DNA from: Erythrobacter sp.
GTDB taxonomy: Bacteria > Pseudomonadota > Alphaproteobacteria > Sphingomonadales > Sphingomonadaceae
Reading direction: 5' to 3'
DNA: 64,000 bases
Assembly (NCBI RefSeq): GCF_011765465.1
Contig: NZ_CP050265.1
Location: forward strand, 2,706,425 to 2,770,424
Part shown: positions 35,941 through 44,836 of the stretch, piece after piece
How the letters are laid out: each line of letters begins with the position of its first letter
Position numbering within the stretch: position 1 is the stretch's first letter
Made by a program: the position numbers and the translations under genes
Notes under the pieces: model-generated
What the model was told of the DNA's origin: nothing
Seen by the model: the letters and a program-made list of their open reading frames with translations, nothing else
Database searches by the model: none

Positions 35941-36458
35941 ACCGCGATGAACTCCACCGCATGATCCGGGTCGACCAGGCCGGGGAATTCGGCGCGACCC
36001 GCATCTATGCGGGCCAGATCGCCGTGATGGGCGATCGCGGGCCGCATTCGGCGGAGATCCGCCACATGGCCGACCAAGAGGAAGGCCACCGCGCGCGCTT
36101 CGATGAAATGCTGGTGAAACGCGGCGTGCGCCCGACCGCGCTGCACCCGTTCTGGTCGGCGGCGGGCTATGCGCTCGGTGCGGGCACGGCGCTGCTCGGC
36201 CCCGAAGCGGCGATGGCCTGCACCGCGGCGGTCGAGGAAGAGATCGACCGGCATTATTCCGAGCAGCTCGACCGATTGACCGAAACCGGGGCCGATCCCG
36301 AACTCGCCGACATGATCGAGGAATTCCGCGAGGACGAACGCCAGCACCGCGACGCCGCGCTTGCCAACGGGGCGGAGCAGGCGCCGGCCTATCCGCTGCT
36401 GTCGGGCGCGATCCGGCTCGGCTGCCGCATCGCGATCAAGGTGTCGGAGCGGATCTGA
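35937..36458 (+). CDS. coq7: 3-demethoxyubiquinol 3-hydroxylase Coq7
   Basis: Diiron hydroxylase of ubiquinone biosynthesis. The carboxylate-His ligands are seen in order: Glu in DQAGEFGATRIY, EEGHRARF, VEEEIDRHY and EDERQHRDAA. Length 173 aa is typical of bacterial short Coq7. The ATG at 35937 overlaps the dsbB stop (ATGA). The frame extends upstream only as a shadow of dsbB. Confidence 0.94.
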   Translation: MNRDELHRMIRVDQAGEFGATRIYAGQIAVMGDRGPHSAEIRHMADQEEGHRARFDEMLVKRGVRPTALHPFWSAAGYALGAGTALLGPEAAMACTAAVEEEIDRHYSEQLDRLTETGADPELADMIEEFREDERQHRDAALANGAEQAPAYPLLSGAIRLGCRIAIKVSERI

Positions 36459-36575
36459 CGGGCCACCTCGCGTGTTCCTTCACAGACGGTTCACGCAGCA
36501 TTGCCTAGGGCGCGGGGCGTGATAAGGCCCATCGCCAGGGGTCTTGTGGCCCCCGCGAGGACGAGAGGACAGACC

Positions 36576-37271
36576 ATGAGCACATTTTCCCGGATCGCCC
36601 GGCTGGCGGGAATCGCCGGCTTCGCCGCGCTCCTCCCGGCCGCGCCCGCCGCCGCTGCACAGAGCGCGGGCGGCGAGAAGGTCAACATGGTCATCGCCTA
36701 CAGCGAGGACGAATGTCCCGAGGCGACCGACGACAACGAGATCGTGATCTGCGAAATCCTCGTCGAGGCGGAACGCTATCGCATCCCGAAGAACCTGCGC
36801 CAGAGCGATTCGCCCGAGAACGTTTCGCGCGTGCGCGAGGTCGAGAAGCTCAAGTATGTCGGCGCTTTCGGCGCCATGTCCTGCGACCCGGCGGGCGCGG
36901 GCGGCTTCACCGGTTGCAACCAGCGTTTCATCGAGGCCGCCTACAAGGACCGCTCCGAGGCCGAGACCGTGCGTTTCAGCCAGCTGATCGAGGAAGCGCG
37001 GCAGGAACGCTTGTCCACCATCGACGCCGAAGCCGCCGCCGAGCAGGAGCGGGTCGAGATGATCGAACGCGAATACATGGAGCGGCTCGAACGCGAACGC
37101 GACGGCGCGCTGCCGGGCGAGCGTGATCCTTCGCTGACCCCGCCGCCGGTCGACACGGCCGAGCGCCAGCCCCCGATAGAACCGTCCAAACCGGGGCCCT
37201 TCGATGACGGTGACGAGGAACAGGTGCCGCTCGACGCGATCCAGCCGGGCGAATTGCCGAAAGACGACTGA
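36576..37271 (+). CDS. exported hypothetical protein
   Basis: A 231-residue secreted protein: signal peptide (MSTFSRIARLAGIAGFAALLP, cut after AAAAQ near residue 29), then a globular part with four Cys (ECPEA, VICEIL, MSCDPAG, TGCNQRF) that probably pair. A charged helix (EEARQERLSTIDAEAAAEQERVEMIE) and a Pro-rich tail follow. No family is recognised, though proteins of this layout recur in Sphingomonadales. An AGAGGAC ribosome site precedes the ATG, and an ATTGCCTAGG motif lies 66 bp upstream. It is convergent with the epimerase. Confidence 0.72.
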   Translation: MSTFSRIARLAGIAGFAALLPAAPAAAAQSAGGEKVNMVIAYSEDECPEATDDNEIVICEILVEAERYRIPKNLRQSDSPENVSRVREVEKLKYVGAFGAMSCDPAGAGGFTGCNQRFIEAAYKDRSEAETVRFSQLIEEARQERLSTIDAEAAAEQERVEMIEREYMERLERERDGALPGERDPSLTPPPVDTAERQPPIEPSKPGPFDDGDEEQVPLDAIQPGELPKDD

Positions 37272-37278
37272 GCCGGAC

Positions 37279-38292
37279 TCACACCCCGTAATAATCGCGA
37301 TACCACGCGACGAAGGCCTTCACGCCTTCGCGGATTCCGGTCTGCGGGGCGTAGCCCGTCAGTTGCTTCAGCAGCGTCGCATCGGCCCAGGTCGCGGGCA
37401 CGTCGCCCTTCTGCATCGGCATGAAGTTCTTCACCGCCTCTCGTCCGCATTCCGCCTCGATCGCCTCGACGAAATCCATCAGCCGGACCTTTTCCGAATT
37501 GCCGATATTGACCACCCGCCACGGCGCGGCGGGTGAAAGGCTGTCGTGCGGCGCGATGTCCTCGGGGCTCGCCGGTCGCTCCGGTGCGCGATCGATCAGC
37601 AGGCGGATGCCCCGCACGAGGTCCGCGACATAGGTGAAGTCGCGGTACATCTCGCCTTCATTGTATATGTCGATCGGCTCGCCGTTCAGGATGCCGCGGG
37701 TGAACTTGAACAGGGCCATGTCCGGACGCCCCCACGGCCCGTAGACGGTGAAGAAGCGGAACATCGTCGTCGGCAGGTTCCACAAGTGCGCATAGGAATG
37801 CGCCATCGCCTCGTTCGCCTTCTTGGTCGCCGCGTAGAGCGTGAGCGGCGTGTCCGCCTGTTGGCGCTCATGGAAGGGCATTTCGGTGTTCGCGCCATAG
37901 ACCGAGCTGGTCGAGGCCATGAGGAGGTGGGAAACGCCGAGCTCGCGCGCGCATTCCATGACGTTGAAGGCGCCGACGAGGTTCGCATCGACATAGGCGC
38001 GCGGGTTCTCGAGGCTGTAGCGCACTCCGGCTTGCGCTGCGAGGTGGACGATGACCTCGGGCTTCTCCTCCATGGCGAGAGCATGGAGTCGCTCCATGTC
38101 CTCGAGCATGCCGACTTCGGCACGGAACTGCTGGTTTTGAAGTAGCATCTGGTGGCGCCGGTCTTTGAGGCGCACATCATAATAATCGGTCAGCCCGTCG
38201 TAACCGACGACGCGGAATCCTTCGTCGAGCAGTAGTTTTGCAAGGTGATAGCCGATGAAGCCGGCGGAACCCGTGATCAGGACCGTGCGCAA
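37279..38292 (-). CDS. UDP-glucuronate 4-epimerase family NAD-dependent epimerase
   Basis: Short-chain dehydrogenase of the extended class that would interconvert UDP-glucuronate and UDP-galacturonate for surface polysaccharide. The NAD motif TGSAGFIGYHLA, the active-site pair TSSVYGANT and YAATKKANE (YxxxK), and FFTVYGPWGRPDMALFKF all fit the LpsL/CapI group. The TTG at 38292 is chosen as start because a perfect GGAAGGGGGA ribosome site is 6-8 bp upstream, and homology (MRTVLITG) starts there. Length is 337 aa. It marks the left edge of the polysaccharide locus. Confidence 0.88.
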   Translation of the reverse strand: MRTVLITGSAGFIGYHLAKLLLDEGFRVVGYDGLTDYYDVRLKDRRHQMLLQNQQFRAEVGMLEDMERLHALAMEEKPEVIVHLAAQAGVRYSLENPRAYVDANLVGAFNVMECARELGVSHLLMASTSSVYGANTEMPFHERQQADTPLTLYAATKKANEAMAHSYAHLWNLPTTMFRFFTVYGPWGRPDMALFKFTRGILNGEPIDIYNEGEMYRDFTYVADLVRGIRLLIDRAPERPASPEDIAPHDSLSPAAPWRVVNIGNSEKVRLMDFVEAIEAECGREAVKNFMPMQKGDVPATWADATLLKQLTGYAPQTGIREGVKAFVAWYRDYYGV

Positions 38293-38502
38293 AGCAATCC
38301 CCCTTCCAATACCCTTTTGTCGTTCGATCCAGAGGGGCACAAGCTGGCGCTTTACCTTCCGCCTCCAGCGATGCCTTGGATTCTCTCGTCTTGCAATCGT
38401 TTGAGGCCGCGCATTGGTTCTCGCCTATTGCCTAGGCAAACGGGGAGGGCAGCATTTGTGGGTTGCGCTTCGCAGCCGCGCATAAATGGTGGGTGCCCAA
38501 AG

Positions 38503-38865
38503 CTAGTCCTGACGAAGACTGCCTCGAGACCGAACGATGGCAGCTACCAGCAGGCCAATCGACGCTCCCAAGAGGTCGGCAAGCCAATCGACAATATCGG
38601 GTGTGCGGCCAATCTGGGGGCTGGCTTGCACCCCTTCGATCAGTCCCCCGAACACGGCCAGTCCGAGAAGGAGCAGGATGAGGCGCACGCCGGGATATGC
38701 AAGCGCCGCCAAGGCACCTAGGATCAGGAAAGCGAGTAGATGCTGAAGCTTGTCGTCCACCGCGGCAAGAACTCCGGGCGGTTCGGGCATTATGGCAAGG
38801 GCAAAGGCCGAGCACAGCGCGCCCCAGAAGGCGGCCTGGAAGAGCTTGTGTGGGTTCTGGATCAC
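38503..38865 (-). CDS. VanZ-like membrane protein
   Basis: A 120-residue protein with three to four membrane spans. The motif DDKLQHLLAFLILGALAALAYPG and the end GLIEGVQASPQIGRTPDIVDWLADLLGASIG are characteristic of VanZ-like proteins, which often sit beside exopolysaccharide genes. Function is unknown. It is oriented toward the epimerase, 210 bp upstream. Its stop is close to a region of mixed remnants. Confidence 0.8.
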   Translation of the reverse strand: MIQNPHKLFQAAFWGALCSAFALAIMPEPPGVLAAVDDKLQHLLAFLILGALAALAYPGVRLILLLLGLAVFGGLIEGVQASPQIGRTPDIVDWLADLLGASIGLLVAAIVRSRGSLRQD

Positions 38866-39048
38866 CTGTTCTTCCGCTCGATAGCTTCGGATGAGTGTGC
38901 GATGTATTGCCTAGGGGTATCGCCCCCAATGATTATCCGGCGGTTCCTGGTGGCCGAATATATAAGCATGGGACAGAAGCGCGGGTCATTCTGCCTACGA
39001 GATCGATAGCACCTAGCCACCCGCAAACCCCTCGCATGGAGACGCTGA

Positions 39049-39290
39049 TTGGGATTCAGCGGGTCGCGAAAGGAGATTGGTGATGCACTACGCAGCCTGT
39101 TTTCGCTTGCGGAGCACCTGTGGCGGCTGAGCAAGGACGGCGATTCGCTCGAGGTTTTGGCGGGCATGGTTCAATTTGAGCGATTCCGGCCTCTCCTGGT
39201 CAAGGGCCTTGGTTATGGCGGCGGCGCCAAGGGTAGCCGACCTCCCTTTGACCCGGTGGCGATGTTCAAGGTGCTGGTGTTCATCCGCAA
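39049..39290 (+). pseudogene. IS5-family transposase N-terminal fragment
   Basis: About 75 codons in one frame match the N-terminus of an IS5-type transposase (ALRSLFSLAEHLWRLSKDGD, LEVLAGMVQFERFRPLL, SRPPFDPVAMFKVLVF). Homology stops abruptly at FKVLVF, and the DDE catalytic core is absent. No terminal inverted repeat was found. The following 150 bp (39291-39436) hold nothing recognisable. Confidence 0.65.
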
Positions 39291-39436
39291 GCCAACGGTG
39301 GCATCGGCCGCCGATAGCGATGGACGCCAGTTGCGGACCACTTCAGTGCGCCGAACAGGCTACAGACCCAGTGTTCAGTCCATTCGGAACGAGGCAATCT
39401 TCCGTGGAATGATGCATCTGAACCAATCAGCCACCA

Positions 39437-39738
39437 ATGCAATGTGAGCTCGGGACAGCGCTTGCACTGCGTCCCGGCGACGGCGTCGTCATGGACAACC
39501 TCTCGAGCCATAAGCGCGCAGCCGTCAAGGAGAGGATCGAGGCGGCCGGAGCCCCCTTGCGCTTCCTTCCGTTTCAACTCGATCGAGAAGGCGGTCTCAC
39601 GCCCCAAGGCCATGCCACGCAAGGCTGGCGAGCGCACCGTCCGCGGCCCGTGGCCCCTGATCGGCAGGCTCGTCGACATCTTCCCGGCCCAACTAATGCG
39701 ACAAGTACTTCAGATTATGCGGCTATGAACCGGAATGA
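39437..39738 (+). pseudogene. IS630-family transposase C-terminal fragment
   Basis: The frame from 39437 gives ALRPGDGVVMDNLSSHK and AGAPLRFLPF, the second catalytic Asp block of IS630 transposases. Homology then moves to a second frame (RKAGERTVRGPWPLIGRLVD), with the SPDFNPIE block missing. It ends in a third frame (KYFRLCGYEPE, stop at 39736). So there is an internal deletion and at least two frameshifts. It abuts the 3' end of rfbB by 8 bp. Confidence 0.7.
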
Positions 39739-39745
39739 AAACGAT

Positions 39746-40795
39746 CTAGCGCAACAACGGCCTCCACCAGTGCTTGTTGTCGAGATACCAGCGCAATGTC
39801 TGGCGCAGGCCTTCGTCAAAATTGCGGGTCGGGGCATAGCCGAGTTTGGAGCGCGCCTTGGTCTCGTCGATCGCGTAGCGCCGGTCGTGCCCGGCACGGT
39901 CGGTCACGAAGGTCTTGAGGCTCTCGCTTTTGCCGCCCTTCGCCGCCGGCGCCTGCGGATAGCGGTCCGTAAGACCGTCGATCTCCGCAAAGGCCCGGTC
40001 GGCTTGACGGCAGATGGCTTCGATCACGGCGAGGTTGGGCAATTCCGCCCCGCCGCCGATATTGTAGGTCTCGCCCGGCTTTCCCCGTTCGAGGCATGCC
40101 TCGATCCCGCGGCAGTGGTCCTCCACGTGGAGCCAGTCGCGCACGTTCATGCCGTCGCCATAGATCGGCAGCGGCTTGCCCGACAGCGCCTTGAGCAAGA
40201 ACAGCGGGATCAGCTTTTCAGGGTACTGGTGAGGCCCATAGTTATTCGAGCAATTACTCGTCGTCACCTCAAGTCCGAAAGTGTGGTGATAGGCGCGCAC
40301 CAGATGGTCCGAGGATGCCTTCGACGCGGCATAGGGCGAATTGGGCGCATAGGGCGTGGTCTCGCTGAAGGCTGGGTCGTCCTCTTCGAGCGAGCCAAAC
40401 ACTTCGTCGGTCGAGATATGGTGGAAACGGTGCTCGCGCCCGTCGCCAGCGAGCCACACCGCGCGCGCGGCCTTGAGCAGGCTGTTCGTGCCGAGGATGT
40501 TCGTCTCGATGAAGGCGTCCGGCCCGGTGATCGATCGGTCGACATGGCTTTCGGCGGCGAAGTGGACGATGGTCGTGATGTTTCGCTCGCGCAGGAGCCG
40601 CTCGACGAGCTCGGTGTCGCGGATGTCGCCCACCACTAGGTCGGCCCGGGTGGCCCCCGCCAGCGTCGAGCGATTGCCGGCATAGGTCAGCGCATCGAGA
40701 ACGGTGATCTCGTCACCGGGATGGTGCGCGCTCCAGTAATGGACGAAATTGCCCCCGATGAAGCCGGCACCTCCGGTCACAAGAAGGTTAGCCAA
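39746..40795 (-). CDS. rfbB: dTDP-glucose 4,6-dehydratase
   Basis: Second step of dTDP-L-rhamnose synthesis. The 349-residue SDR protein has TGGAGFIGGNFV at the N-terminus, HISTDEVFGSL and YAASKASSDHLVRAY (catalytic Tyr-Lys), and the NCSNNYGPHQYPEKLIP signature specific to RmlB. It is last in the operon rfbA-rfbC-rfbD-rfbB and its start overlaps the end of rfbD by 8 bp. Confidence 0.94.
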   Translation of the reverse strand: MANLLVTGGAGFIGGNFVHYWSAHHPGDEITVLDALTYAGNRSTLAGATRADLVVGDIRDTELVERLLRERNITTIVHFAAESHVDRSITGPDAFIETNILGTNSLLKAARAVWLAGDGREHRFHHISTDEVFGSLEEDDPAFSETTPYAPNSPYAASKASSDHLVRAYHHTFGLEVTTSNCSNNYGPHQYPEKLIPLFLLKALSGKPLPIYGDGMNVRDWLHVEDHCRGIEACLERGKPGETYNIGGGAELPNLAVIEAICRQADRAFAEIDGLTDRYPQAPAAKGGKSESLKTFVTDRAGHDRRYAIDETKARSKLGYAPTRNFDEGLRQTLRWYLDNKHWWRPLLR

Positions 40796-41645
40796 GGGCC
40801 TTTTCCCTTTCGAGCATGAGCCGCAGATTGGCGCGCCAGTCGACCGGCTCCGTGCCGAGCAGTTCGCGTGTCGCGCTGCAATCGAGCAGCGAATAGGCAG
40901 GGCGCCGGGCTGGGGTGGGGTAGTCCGCGGTCGCGACCGGTTCGATTTTCGGAATGGTGCCGATAAGGCCGAGCGCGTGAGCTTCCTCGGCGATGGCGAC
41001 CGCGAAGTCGTACCAGCTGGTCTCGCCGTCGTCGCTGTGATGGAAGGTGCCGGACGCCCCCTTCTCGACGAGCGCCCAGATCGTCTGCGCGAGACCCGTC
41101 GCCCAGGTGGGCGAGCCGACCTGGTCGGACACCACGCGCAACTCGTCGCGCTCGTTCATCAGGCGGATCATCGTGCGCACGAAATTGGCGCCACCCGCCT
41201 CGTATACCCAAGCGGTCCGCACGAGCAGGTCGGATGGACGCAGGTGATCTTCACCTTCGGCCTTGGTCCGACCATAGGCCGAAACGGGGCCACGCGGGTC
41301 GTTAGGCCGGTAGGGCTGCGAAGCGGTGCCGTCGAAGACGAAATCGGTCGAGATATGGACCAGCCTGCCGCCGCTGTCTTCCATCGCCTCGGCCATGATC
41401 CTCACTGCATCGGCGTTGATTTCGCGCGCGATCTCTTCCTCGCTCTCGGCCTTGTCGACCGCGGTGTAGGCGGCAGCGTTGATGAGGATGTCGGGCGCCT
41501 CGACCACCAGCCTGGCCCGGAGCATGCCCTCGTCGCTGAGATCGACATCCTCGACATCGACCGCGTTGATCTCATAGCCCTTTGGAGCGGTGCGCTGCAG
41601 CGCCCCACCGAGCTGGCCGTTGGCTCCGGTGATGAGGATGTTCAT
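40788..41645 (-). CDS. rfbD: dTDP-4-dehydrorhamnose reductase
   Basis: Last step of dTDP-L-rhamnose synthesis, NAD(P)H-dependent. Key blocks: TGANGQLGGALQ, ISTDFVFDG, and YGRTKAEGE with the Tyr-Lys pair; RTAWVYEAGGANFV is specific to RmlD. Length 285 aa is normal. It overlaps rfbB by 8 bp and follows rfbC by 6 bp. Confidence 0.94.
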   Translation of the reverse strand: MNILITGANGQLGGALQRTAPKGYEINAVDVEDVDLSDEGMLRARLVVEAPDILINAAAYTAVDKAESEEEIAREINADAVRIMAEAMEDSGGRLVHISTDFVFDGTASQPYRPNDPRGPVSAYGRTKAEGEDHLRPSDLLVRTAWVYEAGGANFVRTMIRLMNERDELRVVSDQVGSPTWATGLAQTIWALVEKGASGTFHHSDDGETSWYDFAVAIAEEAHALGLIGTIPKIEPVATADYPTPARRPAYSLLDCSATRELLGTEPVDWRANLRLMLEREKALG

Positions 41646-41651
41646 GCGATG

Positions 41652-42203
41652 TCAGCTCCCTTCGAAGGCCGGCACGTCGGCGAGCCTATGGCCTTTGCGG
41701 TCCCTGTCCGAAGCAAGCGGCTCAATCCCGCCTAGCGGCCAATCAATCCCCACCGCCAGGTCGTCCCAAGCCAACGTGTGTTCGTGTTCGGGAGCGTAGG
41801 GCGCTGTGCACTCGTAGGGAGAGTCGGTGTCGCCGGCCAGGGTGAGAAAGCCGTACGCAAAGCGTTCGGGTATCCAGAACATTCGCTTGTTCTCCGCCGT
41901 GAGTTCAACCCCTACCCAGCGCCCGAAATGCTCAGACGAACGCCTGAGGTCAACTGCGACATCGAACATCGCCCCGCGCGCGATGCGCACCAGCTTGCCC
42001 TGCGCGCCGGGCTTCTGGAAATGGAGCCCGCGCAGCACGCCTTTCTGCGAGTGGCTGTGATTGTCCTGAACGAAGGCGAGGTCGAGCCCGGCCTCGCGGA
42101 AGACGCCTTCGTTCCATGTCTCCATGCAAAACCCGCGCGCATCGCCGAACACGCGCGGCTCGATGATGAGCGGGCCGGGAATGGCGGTTTCGAAGATGTT
42201 CAT
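41652..42203 (-). CDS. rfbC: dTDP-4-dehydrorhamnose 3,5-epimerase
   Basis: Double epimerisation step of dTDP-L-rhamnose synthesis. The 183-residue cupin has the catalytic region VLRGLHFQKP and KLVRIARGAMFDVAVDLR, followed by FWIPERFAYGFLTL. The start ATG at 42203 overlaps the rfbA stop (ATGA), so its translation would normally depend on ribosomes finishing rfbA, which here carries an amber codon. Confidence 0.94.
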   Translation of the reverse strand: MNIFETAIPGPLIIEPRVFGDARGFCMETWNEGVFREAGLDLAFVQDNHSHSQKGVLRGLHFQKPGAQGKLVRIARGAMFDVAVDLRRSSEHFGRWVGVELTAENKRMFWIPERFAYGFLTLAGDTDSPYECTAPYAPEHEHTLAWDDLAVGIDWPLGGIEPLASDRDRKGHRLADVPAFEGS

Positions 42204-43093
42204 GCGAGGCGCGGTTCCCGCAGCAATTGCATCAGGTACTCGCCATAGCCAGACTTGCGCAGCGACTGTGCGATCTGTTCGAGCCGGGCGTCGTCGATGA
42301 AGCCTTGGCGCCAGGCGCTTTCCTCGGGGCATGCGATCTTGAAGCCCTGGCGCTCCTCGGTGACGTGGACATAGGTCGCCGCATCAAGCAGTGAGGCGTG
42401 CGTTCCCGTATCTAGCCAGGCGAAACCGCGCCCCTTCAGCTCAGCAGAAATCGATTCCTCGTCGAGGTAAAGCCGGTTGAGTTCGGTGATCTCGAGCTCG
42501 CCCCGCGCCAATGGCGCCAGGTCGCTAGCCCTGTCCACCACCGTTTCATCGTAGAAATAGAGACCGGTTACGGCGTAGTTCGACTTGGGCTCCGGTGGCT
42601 TCTCCTCGATCGAAATCGCCTTGCCACGCGCATCGAATTCGACCACGCCGAAAGCCTGGGGACTGGCCACGCGACAGGCGAAGATGGTAGCCCCTTCGCT
42701 GCGGGCATTGGCGCGGGAGAGCAATTCGGGAAGGCCGTGGCCGTAGGAGATGTTGTCGCCGAGGATCAGCGCACTCAGTACCCCAGCGATGAAATCGGCC
42801 CCGATGTGGAACGCTTGCGCCAGCCCTTCGGGTGCTGGCTAGACGGAATAGCTCAGGGACACGCCGAAATCGAACCCGTCGCCTAGAACGCGTCGGAATT
42901 GTTCGGCATCTTCGGGCGTGGTGATGACGAGGATGTCGCGGATCCCAGCTAGCATCAGCGTGCTGAGCGGGTAGTAGACCATCGGCTCGTCGAATACAGG
43001 CACGAGCTGTTTCGATACGCCGCGGCTCAGCGGGTAAAGCCGTGCGCCCGAACCGCCCGCAAGGATGATGCCGCGTCTATCATTGCCATTCAT
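42200..43093 (-). pseudogene. rfbA: glucose-1-phosphate thymidylyltransferase with in-frame amber stop
   Basis: The full-length RmlA frame (297 codons) runs from ATG 43093 to 42200 but has TAG at 42841-42839, codon 85. The reading LSYSV-stop-PAPEGLAQAF aligns with the family's LSYxVQPxPxGLAQAF, so a Gln CAG has become TAG. The frame stays the same on both sides, with no indel. Other drift is seen: GSGARL for GSGTRL in the nucleotide loop, and DNISYGHG for DNIFYGHG. Downstream catalytic blocks (VVEFDARGKAISIEEKP, WLDTGTHASL) are intact. A recent mutation, an assembly error or suppression are all possible. Confidence 0.85.
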
Positions 43094-43343
43094 CGGCGAC
43101 CGCCTTCCTGCAGAAGCGCCGTGTAAGCCTGACCCAAATCTGCCCGACGCCAGTATAGCGGAAGCCCGCGGCACGCATCCATCGTTCCCGATGGCGCCGC
43201 GCAAACGACGCGCCAACCCCTGGTTCGCCAACTGTGCTTATTGCGCAAGGGGTGGGGGTTAGAAATGCTTGAGCGCCGGGCTAGCGCGCAGGCCCGTCAC
43301 CTGCCGTGCGCCAATCTGGCTTTGTTTCGGGAAATCGACATCT

Positions 43344-43905
43344 TCAGGCGACCGCAGCAGAGGGATGGCCAACTTCGAGCCATGCGGCAAACGCCTTGCG
43401 GCGCTGCGAGCGGGCCTCGGCCAGATAGCGCTTAAGCAGCCGGTGCCGCTCGCGCCTCTCCTCGGCCAGGGTGCTCAACTGTATGGCGTAGCCGGACCTG
43501 TAAACCGCCTCGACGTTCTTGTGCTTGCGGACCACGCGAGCCGACCCCCCCAACAACCTCTTCCACATATTGATCGAAGCTGAGTTCCTCGCGCCGGGAC
43601 GTGGCAGTATGCTGCTTCTCAAGGTCACGCAGGGCCTGCTCGGCCGCGTTGAGCCGCGCCTCTGCCTGCGCCAGCGCCAGGGCACGATAGCCGCGGTCGT
43701 CGGCCGGCGTGAAGTCCTGCCCGCTGATCTCAGGCCGATCGAGAATTATCGCCAGCCAGCTTGCCACCCGCTGCGGATCGGGCTGCGCGGTTGCGCCGTG
43801 CTTGCGGGCATTGCCCGCGACCCTCGCCTTGCCGCGGGCTGTCCGCGGACCGGTGCTCTTTTTCGCATTGGCCCGGTTGCGACGCGTAAGGTGATCTGCG
43901 CTCAT
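43344..43905 (-). pseudogene. KSTGPRT-type hypothetical protein, frameshifted at a G7 run
   Basis: Two overlapping frames make one protein. The first (from ATG 43905) reads KKSTGPRTARGKARVAGNARKHG, a motif of a common uncharacterised mobile-element-linked family, then a coiled region to LSFDQYVEEVVGG. At a run of seven G (plus-strand C run at 43545-43551) the sense moves to the frame RVVRKHKNVEAVYRSGYAIQ, ending HPSAAVA at 43344. Removing one G restores a single frame of about 185 codons. If translated as is, it ends at 43432 with an Arg-rich tail. The start overlaps the upstream gene by 4 bp (ATGA). Confidence 0.65.
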
Positions 43906-44582
43906 TGGTCGATGATCACGCCCTCGTCCGCCCGCGCCTGCACCAGCGCATCGTAGTCGCGCTTCACTTCGCGCCGGCGACGCTCCAGTTCGCGGATTTT
44001 GGCATCGTGGACTTCTGGCGCATCGTCAGCGCCGTTACCATCGGTCAGCGCCCCGTGGGTGGCGGCGCTCATCAGGTCGAGGGGATCCATGCCGAGCTGG
44101 GCGAGCTCGGCCTCGGCAGCGTCGCGGACCTGCGGGTCTCGCGACGTGATCCTGTCTACCAGCTGGCAAGCGGCCTGCTTGGCGTCCGTGTCATCGAAGA
44201 CCTCAGTAGGGTTCCAGAGGTCATCGGAGTCATGAGCCGTGCGCGCGGAAGCTTTCGCTGCAGCCTTGTTGAATTCCTGCCACGCCTTCTCAACGACGGC
44301 CCTTGTGATCTCGCTACGGATCGTGCGCCTGATGCTGGCATCGCGCATCGCGCGGTGCTGGCGAAGCTCCCATTCGATGGCGACCAGGTTCTCGGCGATC
44401 ACCGCTTCATGCGGTGTCCCCGGGTTCAGCGAGGCGAGCAGACCGGTGTGGAACGCCTCGTAGGTCTCGGGATTCTCGCCCACGAGCGGCGCGCGCGGCG
44501 ACAGGAGCTGCGCGAAAGATTCAAGGCCAAAGCGGGCCGGGTCGGGTGGAGCAGGTTGGACGCGTTTACGTTGCCTTACCAT
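43902..44582 (-). CDS. hypothetical protein, accessory region
   Basis: A 226-residue cytoplasmic protein. The N-terminal half (PLVGENPETYEAFHTGLLASLNPGTPHEAVIAENLVAIEWELRQHRAMRD) resembles the segment that usually follows the KSTGPRT motif in single-chain relatives, yet here it sits in a separate gene upstream of that motif. The C-terminal end is a charged helix (KIRELERRRREVKRDYDAL). No catalytic motif is seen. It is coupled to the frameshifted gene at 43344 by an ATGA overlap. Function unknown. Confidence 0.6.
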   Translation of the reverse strand: MVRQRKRVQPAPPDPARFGLESFAQLLSPRAPLVGENPETYEAFHTGLLASLNPGTPHEAVIAENLVAIEWELRQHRAMRDASIRRTIRSEITRAVVEKAWQEFNKAAAKASARTAHDSDDLWNPTEVFDDTDAKQAACQLVDRITSRDPQVRDAAEAELAQLGMDPLDLMSAATHGALTDGNGADDAPEVHDAKIRELERRRREVKRDYDALVQARADEGVIIDQ

Positions 44583-44836
44583 AGCACACCTTCAATGCTT
44601 ACGACTTTCCAGAACGATGTCCGGCCAGTCGCGGTTGGCTCTCTCCTAGAACAGATGTTGGTATTCGCTGCGGCATTTTGAAGGGGCAAACCGCTGGCCA
44701 TCACGACCCAATGAGGGACGTAAGTTACGGCGAAGGAAGAGCGAGGCTTTTGCCAAGTTGGAGCGAGTTCGTCCTGCCCCGGCATCAATGCTGAAGCGAT
44801 TATGGGGACCTGATCGGTTGCTGTTCCCTGTGAGAA

